A stretch of DNA of 50,000 nt, taken from contig NC_135552.1 in NCBI RefSeq assembly GCF_964340395.1, positions 13,862,194 to 13,912,193 of the forward strand. Reading direction: 5' to 3'. The notes beneath the pieces were generated by a model. It was not told the DNA's origin and ran no database searches. It was given only the letters and a program-made list of their open reading frames with translations. The position numbers and the translations under genes are program-made. The stretch is from Glandiceps talaboti. Lineage: Eukaryota; Hemichordata; Enteropneusta; Spengelidae. Positions 31,646-50,000 of the stretch are shown here, in pieces. Every line of letters begins with the position of its first letter. Position 1 is the stretch's first letter.

Positions 31646-32175
31646 CTACGTAAAAACAAATAACAGTTGTCGAAGAATTAGGATTCTACCCCACGTCATG
31701 ATTACTAAGACTGGTAGTGTTAAAAAAAAACTAGGACTCCAAGTTTTACACTGTCCAACGCATGGTGTGACCATGAATGCTAATTCGTAAACAAACTGAA
31801 CACAATAACTACCACCGGTGGAAATAAAGTCTGAGCTAGAAGCAGAAAGAATCTTAACTCCGCTCACTCGAATATTAGAAGAAATACCCACGATACATTC
31901 CCCCAAACTATTTTTATTTGTGGGAAATACGTAAAGTTTTATCCCACTTGTAAATCATGTCGTTATTTTTAATTTCAAATATTGCCGCTAAGGCGCAACT
32001 TTGTCCCCGAGCTACCGGCTGCCTACTCACTGACTTCAATGACACTTCCAGATGTTCGTTCGGTGATGAAATTTCCACGTTGGCTGGAAAGCCTCTCTCA
32101 GTTGCAAATGTAACCTTTGACCCGTTAACGTGGTGTCCTTGTACTAGGAGACCACCAGGGCTCCGTAATGAGTGA
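31646..32175 (-). other. Two adjacent antisense open stretches, unidentified
   Basis: Minus strand 32175 to about 31917 reads SPGGLLVQGHHVNGSKVTFA, then ATERGFPANVEISSPNEHLE and onward to a stop. A second frame at 31906-31646 opens MGECIVGISSNIRVSGVKIL. The first has a varied composition with no simple repeats. No homologue, start context or clear splice sites could be assigned, so an exon, a pseudogene fragment and chance are all open. Confidence 0.25.
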
Positions 32176-33284
32176 CTTCACCATCCAAACATGGACGGGA
32201 CGTACTTTTGATGTCAAATTTATTTATTAAACATTTATTTAGACAGTGATAGAAAACAGACCTTTTACGGACCATGATCCACTTCTAGTATAATGTACAG
32301 ACAAAACATACTTGTTGGAAATACCATCACAACACGAAACCTCATTCCAGTGGAAACGATAACAATTATATGTATTTAAGAAAACACTTCAATTTTGAAA
32401 ACATGTATCTGTGTTATTTCAAAGTCTTTCGGGCTCGCCACCAGATCTATTTTTCATAGATTAATGATACAAACATTTCAAATGTAATTGTTTGTTCCAG
32501 TAATCAGCAAACGTAGGACCATCACAATATTATCGAAGCGTTACATGAATTTTTACTAGTTCACAATTAAAAAGCACAAGTCGCCGACTCCGCGATGGAG
32601 ATCTAATTGCACTGCCTGGGGAAAAGTAGGTCTGTTCGTTTTGTAATATAAAAACGAACCGTCTCCTTTGTCCGGAAATCATTAATATAAGTTGATAACT
32701 TTATTTCCATATGTATTTCATTATGTCATCCAGTGACATACTGCAGGGAAAAAAATCGTCTATGACTTTTACATGTAAAAGTAAGTTTGCGGCCAACAGA
32801 AGTTCAAACTAGTGCTAGTCACTTTAAATTGTAAACACTATCCGCTATTGTCATCCGTTGGTCTTTTCATATTTCCACTCTTTTTCATCGCTAGGTCTAA
32901 TCCCCATTCAGTCTATATTTGACCAGTTATTTCCATTTCAAGAGTAACCCAAGCAAGTCTTTTCAACAGTACAGAAAAAAACCCCGGTTTTAAACTGCGT
33001 GGTGTTTTCGTTTGGTATTGTATATACACTGAGAGTGAAGTCGGTCGACACAATTCGTAGCTGCCAAGCAATGCGTTGTGAGAAAAACAAAACAAAAACA
33101 AACAACAAGCGAAATGTAAATCTACAAAAACGAATTTAACAAAAACGTGTAGCTAGTTGGAAATTCTTCTTGGATACTAGAAGTACTCGTGTGACAAAAT
33201 TCAGCACGTTGGTATACTTCGTGAAGTTATTTCTATATCAATAGAACTTCAAGTTCGTAAACTTTTTTAACCAAACACAACGTC

Positions 33285-33373
<89 letters not shown>
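33285..33373. repeat. TA dinucleotide array
   Basis: About 88 bases of pure TA, about 1.3 kb upstream of the SFRP TATA box. Confidence 0.98.
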
Positions 33374-33376
<3 letters not shown>

Positions 33377-33957
33377 CCACTGACAACTTACCATTAAGAG
33401 GGAATGCATGAGTGGAAATATCAACTCATGCAACTCCATTGTCTACGTTATTATGACATGTCTTTATGTACATTATTATTCACTAGGCAATAACATGAAA
33501 AGTGTCTTTTAAGTGAGTGATATCATTAGAACAGCTGGTTACCGTGCGTAGGAACTTGACAGTAAATTAATCAAGCAAAATTTGGGGACTACGTCCTCTA
33601 TGGACTGACTAAAGGGTGTTCGTTTCATTATGCATGTACATTTCTCTTTATTTACCAAGGTGACATGTTTATTTTAAACGTGGGTAATTTTCTCGACCCT
33701 TTATATGTTCTGTTGATATACTGGTGTTTGATAGAAATCTACTGCAAAAACGGATGATTACTTCAGGCACGTATATACACAATCTCTTAGAAAAAAAATA
33801 AAACCAGGGTTTCAAAAAGTCAAATATCGATTTGTGTTATTAATCGGTAGTCTTCTGCTTACTGTTGGTCTAACCACTCACAAACACCCATCTCGAATTC
33901 TACTAAATCATATTTTAAAAAAAATGCAACTCTGGTGAATTCTAGTAGGTAGTTTTT

Positions 33958-34087
33958 CGAGTGAGTGAGTGAGTGAGTGAGTGAGTGAGTGAGTGAGTGA
34001 GTGAGTGAGTGAGTGAGTGAGTGAGTGAGTGAGTGAGTGAATGAGTGAGTGAGTGAGTGAGTGAGTGAGTGAGTGAGTGACAGGTAT

Positions 34088-34163
<76 letters not shown>
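33958..34163. repeat. Adjacent GAGT and GACA tetranucleotide arrays
   Basis: 33958-34080 is about 30 units of GAGT with one GAAT; 34089-34163 is about 18 units of GACA. Only 'caggtataca' separates them. They lie about 500 bases upstream of the SFRP TATA box. Confidence 0.97.
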
Positions 34164-34642
34164 TCTGACTGGCGATGGTATCTGATTACTTCGGTTGATA
34201 TTATACACCGTAAGTTCCTTTTATTCTTGAGAGCAACTTTCCCTCCCTGTTGGTTGTTTAAAAATGAGATTCCTCCCCGCGGCCACGGTTCGACACTGAC
34301 TGTCTACACTTTGTGATAAACTTGTTAAATCTCGCATCTACGTTTACTATACCCGCTGTGGCCGAACCATTGTATGATACCGTACCCATAGAATTGCTAA
34401 CAAAGTGGTAGGGAGTGTGACCAAACACATCCCTTCAATAGGCATACTGAGACCACCCTTACGACCATGACTAAAGGTATGGCCACTCTGGTTGGAAGTT
34501 AACTAATGAGTCGTGTTTTGTTTATCGCCCTTATAGAAGTTTGGCACTTTCTTAACGAGCCATTACAACCGCTGATGGACAGTTGTCCAATTTGATTGAC
34601 ACCTTATTTGATTGAAAGTAGCTTATCTCTACCGTATCAACT

Positions 34643-34683
34643 GATTGGTTCGCCGCCCCAAATTAACGCTTCACACTATAAAA
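34643..34683 (+). promoter_or_regulatory. Core promoter of the SFRP gene: inverted CCAAT box and TATA box
   Basis: ATTGG (inverted CCAAT) at 34643-34647 and TATAAAA at 34677-34683 are spaced normally. TCAGTC (A at 34700) or TCAC (A at 34709) could be the initiator, about 23-32 bases past the TATA. This predicts a 5' UTR of about 410 bases before the ATG at 35119. It is the only well-formed TATA promoter noticed in the window. Confidence 0.6.
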
Positions 34684-35118
34684 ATACGCAGGGCGTCTCA
34701 GTCTTATCACACCGATGCGAAATGTGAGCACACTCCTCTGCGTAGTTCTGCAGGCCTCGACCAACTCTTAATCGACAGCTGATAAAGTTTCCGGTTCAAG
34801 TTTTAACAGATTTCGCGGAAAGACAGCCGAAAGACATTGATGTGAACACCCCTGTCTACGAATGGTGCTGAACCAAGACTTCACAAGGCTATACAAGTTT
34901 TGCTGTTGTACTCTTTTGTCATTTTAAGTTCTAAATTGCCAGTATACGAGCTGGCTTAAAAACAACCAGTAAGCGGTCGGTGTTACTGTCTTCTGTCGCT
35001 ACGTATGTCGTAGGAATCAGCCAACGGTGTTTTTACACAGGTAGTACCAGGGACAACACTTTTCCATTCGGAATAATTCTACGAAGTGGACATTGGTATT
35101 TTCGACAGCCTTTATAAA

Positions 35119-41509
<6,391 letters not shown>

Positions 41510-42977
41510 ATTACAAGAATATGGGAAAGACTTTTCGAATTCCAATTCTCAGATTTTTAATCGGGCACTTTTTTTGACGACATGTCGAATATGCAGTAGT
41601 CCTTACGAGAGACATGTGGATGTATGTATCAAAACCCTGCTTCACTTTATATATATAATTAGCATAAGAAATAATGAGAAATGTTGTAAAATGGAACGCC
41701 CAAGGGTCAAATAAGTTTATAACAGCGTTCTGGGAATAGTAGCAATTTTAGCATTACAGTCGAGGAGAAGAACTTAAACTATACACAAGCTCACATATTA
41801 AAGCTGAATCTTTTCAACATTTTTTGATATTGGCAACATAACGTTTTTCTCTTTTTGTTCACGCACTGCCTTGCGTGTCACCCTATATTTTTATATAGAA
41901 TTCTTGCACCCTTTAACTGCACAATCTAAAAGGTGACCAAGTGTTTCTTCGTCTTAAAAAGGTTGCCCACTTTAGATAAAAGATACTTATGCAAAAACCC
42001 AAAGATCTTGAAGAAACGAGCAGGTGCGTACAATTTTGTACCGTCTTGGCCATAGAGGGCGCTAATGCCAATATGGCGGTGCAAAGTGCAATTTTTAAAA
42101 AAATCTATCTCTATATTGAACTTTTAGAAGCTATCACTCGAGATAAAGAATTTAGAAAAGTTGCAGATTTTTTTAAATGTACAGAATACTTAATTTACCA
42201 TTTTGATCGCTTTTTAACGGCTTAAATTGGTGCTTTTAATAGCGAAGTAGGGTTGATACATCATGTGTTTTTTTTTACCATCGAAAGACATATATAAGAA
42301 GTCGGATATGATAGCATTGAAATCTATTTTCTATCTTTACAGAGAGTATAGCTATATCTTGATATAAATATTTATTACTGATTAATGGCGTGTTCTAGAA
42401 GCACGTAGTTTTTGTTTCTCCATCTTATATTTAGAAGAATTTACACTTTTAGTATTTGTAGGAAGCCTAGCTTTCTGGACAGACCGTCACGATACCAATG
42501 AGGTCTCATAATCTTATGCATGACTTTCATTCGCATGACCACACTTCCCTTAAATTTCTAACGTGCAAATAACACACGTCGCCAGAAATGCCGAGATCTT
42601 CATCTTGACTGATGAGGCGATCACTACCGGATATCTCTCGCTCTCTCTTTTACGAAGCACGCCACCACGTTGTCGGATCTAAGACAATGTCTGAGGTGTA
42701 CGTTTCAACTCAAGACGGGAGGGCTAGACAGATTATTGTATGGAAATGTTTCACTTTGTTTTTTCGTGTGCTGTTTAGGGGTACTGATTTTACGAATAAT
42801 TGATTATTGTGTTATCTTATGTGTAATTACGTGTAATACGATAACAATGATTGATTTCTGTCGAATGAATATGACACTTACTTTATGTACCATGGAAAAT
42901 CCATTTGCCAGTATTAAAACACTTGCAATTATGATTTTTGAATTTTGAATTGATTTTGAATGGGAAAGTCTGGATGG

Positions 42978-42978
<1 letters not shown>

Positions 42979-43058
<80 letters not shown>
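42979..43058. repeat. GT dinucleotide array
   Basis: About 80 bases of pure GT between SFRP and POLR3B. Confidence 0.98.
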
Positions 43059-43059
<1 letters not shown>

Positions 43060-43394
43060 AAACATAGACTGGCATCAGTCCCCTGGGATATTTGTTAGTC
43101 TCATAACCTTTAAATGTTTTGAATTTCAAATTTTTGGGAGGAAAATATGCTCAACTTTTACAAATATTTTTCTTCCCATTGTCTTCGGATTACATGTAAG
43201 TATACATGTATTTGGAAACAAAACAAATAAAACCCTTACATCCGGGGATTATGTGTAAACTGTAGGCCATGTGTAAAAAGGAAAAGACAACACTGACATG
43301 TAGTTCTGTATGACTCGGCATGTATAAATTGAAATCTTTATCACTATAGAGCAATAGAAGATCTAGATTTGGTGTACGTGATCCATACATATTA

Positions 43395-45165
43395 AGGGAC
43401 AGGTCAGTTCCTTCGGCCGGGGGGATGGATTTGTAGGGGGGGGGGGGGTCACCATGTTTTTGAAATTGGCAGTAGGGGGGGGGGTCATGCTGTTTTTAAA
43501 ACTGTGGATGGAGGGGGGGGGTCACTGTGTTTTGGATTGTGATGGAAGAAAAAAATCCTTTTCTACAATAGCATATAGCCTTGTTTGAAATGTAGTACAT
43601 CATGTAAATATATGTTCTTGTCCCTGTTTCTTACATGAATTCTTTAATATTACTTATTATTTCAAACATAACTATACATATACATAGATACATGTATTAC
43701 CTAGCTACCACACTAGTTACAGAACATGTCATGTAAATGCTTGGCTGTTTCACAATCAGTGCTTCACTTATATTTCACTTTGGGGCAAAAGTGAACTTGA
43801 AGGTTTCGAAATGGTAATCTTCATAGATAGTTTATAAAAGAAGTTAATCTAAATTGTTCTACTCGTCAGTATGAACTTGTCAGAAGGGTTTAATACACTT
43901 TCTATTTTGGACACTACATGTTATTGACACTACAAATCACCACATCTCATTAGATTCCAGTTTATATTATACACTAGGTATATGGCCACCTAAAGTTCTC
44001 TAATATACCGATGACTTTAATATACATGGAATATTAATTAATACCAATGTTACAGGCCCATTTTTCATGGAAAACTCATTTCATTTTCTTGGAAATATTA
44101 CCTCGAAGGCTATGGATAACCTAAACATTGCAAAAAATTCCAGATCTGCCATAGGGAAAACCCCAAGGACTCCCTCACCCCCAGAGGTCACTCATGCATT
44201 CAACCAACAATCAGATGCACCAACAACCTTTTTACTGTCATAATGGTATTAAACTTTTCTTAAATATTTTCACCCTATTCTAATTTGAGATGACATTGTC
44301 TTTTAAAGATGTGGAATGTTTGCCAAGGTAGTCTAAAATTGCCTTAAACTCCAAATCTCCCCTACCAATGATACTACCATTAGATGTGCTGACCTTTACT
44401 ATAATGATGCCATAAATAACTTTTTAAGAACATATTTTAACCCTATGTAAGTTATAAAGAATATTTTCTAATACTTGATGGTGCTGTCTTGTAAAGCATG
44501 GATTAAGTTGTTGCTTGAAAGGGTCTGAATAGCCTAAATATTGGCTTTAAGAGTAAAAATCCTCCAGGGCTTCTAGAGGGAGACCCCTCGGACCCCCCAA
44601 CATGAGGTGGACATATCCCAGTCTCAAGCTCTTCCCCTCTTACTGTCAAGATGCTATCAAAGTATATTTCAAAAGTATTTCAACCCGATGTAGTTGCTTT
44701 TTACATGTTGGTGCTGTCTTGTAAAGTTTGGAAATTATTTTTCTGAAAATATCTGAATAGTCTCAAAATTGACTTTTCAGAGTTAAAAACTGCCTGGGCT
44801 TCTAGGGGGAGACCCCCTAGGATCCCCATAAGAGATGTACATATTCCCTTCTCAAGCTTCCCCCTACCTTTTACTGCTATTAAACTCGTTTTGGAATATA
44901 TTTACCCTGTGTAGTCAATAATTATAATTATGATAGTGCTAACCCGGGATCTTATAAAGTGGATGCAAGACAGTCAAGCAGTCCACACTGAGTCACGATC
45001 AAAAAATATCTGTCATGTGAATATTATATGGGGGTGGGGGTGGGGGTGGGGGGTGGGGGTTATCATGTTTTAGAATTAAATGATGGGGGGGGGGGGTCAC
45101 ACTTTTTGTCGGCCCCATTTAAGAATCCACCCCCTCTCCCAGGCTGGAGAAACTGACCGGTCCCT
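43395..45165. mobile_element. 1.77-kb repeat element with imperfect inverted ends
   Basis: The left end AGGGACAGGTCAGTTCCTTC matches the reverse complement of the right end (AACTGACCGGTCCCT at about 45151-45165), and both run into G-rich tracts ending in GGATGGATT/GGTGGATT. Next to each end lies a GGGGGGTCA..TGTTTT unit, three on the left and two on the right, in the same orientation. The interior is a decayed tandem of about 230 bases (GGTGCTGTCTTGTAAAG at 44481 and 44711; GGGCTTCTAG..GGGAGACCCC at about 44568 and 44798). No protein is encoded. No clear target-site duplication was found. Confidence 0.55.
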
Positions 45166-45454
45166 AAGCTGGGAAGTAGTATTGTTAATTGTCGGGGTTT
45201 GCAAGGATGATCATACATTGGAGATAAAATGAACAATAAGCTTATTCCCTAAAGCCTCGATCCAAATGACCTAGACATATGAACATATATTTGTTATTTC
45301 TAAATCAGATGGATTAATGTACAAATCCATCACTGGTGCTTAGCAATTTTCGTAAAAAGCTTTTATCAACGTTATTAAAATTGCAGAAACGCCACCAACG
45401 GTACATGGTAATATTACTTTGTTTTCATGGTGTTGCCAGACGGGATTGAAAATC

Positions 45455-45466
45455 CAAGATGGCAGC
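45455..45466 (+). promoter_or_regulatory. YY1/TISU-like element upstream of POLR3B
   Basis: CAAGATGGCAGC matches 11 of 12 positions of SAASATGGCGGC. It lies 80 bases before the POLR3B start. Its own ATG (45459) opens only a seven-residue frame that ends at 45482, so it more likely marks a YY1 site and transcription start than a protein start. If transcribed, it is a small upstream reading frame. Confidence 0.4.
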
Positions 45467-45538
45467 CCCCATCGAAATGTGACCGACTCACATACAGTTT
45501 AAATAAATCGTAAATGTGCAAAGAACTTTACACGAAAT

Positions 45539-49544
<4,006 letters not shown>

Positions 49545-49921
49545 GTAAGGAAATACTTAGTGTGATAAATGTTTTGATAAACATTAGATATACTGAAATT
49601 TTTACAATACTCATAACTTGAAAGATCTTTTTGCTTTCCGATTTATTTTCAAATAAGGCAAGATGATGTGATATGTTACATGGCATACTTGAAAAATATA
49701 TTTGTTTTGGTCCTGTGGAATGTGGTATTTTTTATTGATAAATTATGTACATGAAAAAAGTTTATTTGTTTGATCTGTTGGATATTCTTCAGCTAATGCT
49801 ACATAGTGCAATTTATCAGAAAAGGTCTGTTTATATCGTTTCTGTAGACCATTAATATGATTCCCAGTTAAGAAGGCAAATTTCCTGTAGGAAAGGTCTA
49901 TTGGTGCCTTTCTTATAACTA

Positions 49922-49935
49922 CCACTAGAGGGCAG
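49922..49935 (+). promoter_or_regulatory. CTCF-core-like site
   Basis: CCACTAGAGGGCAG fits every position of the bilaterian CTCF core CCASYAGRKGGCRS. It lies in a POLR3B intron. One 14-base match is only a candidate. Confidence 0.35.
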
Positions 49936-50000
49936 AATTTACCTGAAGCATCTCTGTGTCTTCTTTTGCCAGAAAAGGTATATTTGGTACATTTCAGAAA

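Larger units (their letters stand above)
41510..45538. other. Intergenic region between SFRP and POLR3B
   Basis: Holds the SFRP 3' UTR (end not placed), a GT array (42979-43058), the 1.77-kb repeat element and the POLR3B promoter. No further gene is recognised. Confidence 0.65.

Noticed and set aside
33958-34163. Direct repeats considered as a CRISPR-like array
   Set aside because: Simple tetranucleotide repeats with no spacers in an animal genome.
41989-42225. 78-residue open frame downstream of SFRP
   Set aside because: AT-rich and after the SFRP stop; likely 3' UTR. No family recognised.

Overview
This is a eukaryotic nuclear window, AT-rich, from a bilaterian animal. It holds parts or all of four intron-rich protein genes with GT-AG introns, wide intergenic gaps and a very heavy load of microsatellites and minisatellites. 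The proteins are animal orthologues but clearly not vertebrate sequences. A secreted Frizzled-related gene of the SFRP1/2/5 type argues against flies and nematodes. A marine invertebrate (invertebrate deuterostome or spiralian) is the best guess; I cannot name the species.

Layout. (1) About 1000-10964, + strand: the 3' fifteen exons of a B4GALNT3/4-type beta-1,4-N-acetylgalactosaminyltransferase (PA14 segment, linker, chondroitin-GalNAc-transferase-type catalytic domain); its 5' exons lie left of the window. (2) 24435-15838, - strand: complete PXMP4 (peroxisomal membrane protein 4) in four exons, tail-to-tail with gene 1. Its introns carry a 29-bp minisatellite, a 58-bp minisatellite, TA arrays, a large palindrome and a tRNA-derived SINE fragment. 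(3) 24436-34676: about 10 kb without a recognised gene, between the divergent promoters of PXMP4 and SFRP. It holds a MITE-like element, two unidentified antisense open stretches and a dense cluster of homeodomain-type TAATTA cores. (4) 35119-41509, + strand: complete three-exon SFRP1/2/5-like Wnt modulator with a TATA/CCAAT promoter upstream. (5) 41510-45538: spacer, mostly a 1.77-kb repeat element with inverted ends. (6) 45539-right edge, + strand: the first six exons of POLR3B, second-largest subunit of RNA polymerase III; the gene runs off the window.

The four genes do unrelated jobs (Golgi glycosylation, peroxisome membrane, Wnt signalling, Pol III transcription) and form no pathway; this is ordinary animal gene order. 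I found no clear novel multi-gene system. The most unusual structures are a tandem amplification of a POLR3B exon end together with its splice donor, a 29-bp minisatellite open in all three antisense frames, a 70-bp-arm palindrome with a third nearby copy, and several short dispersed repeat families each present two or three times here.
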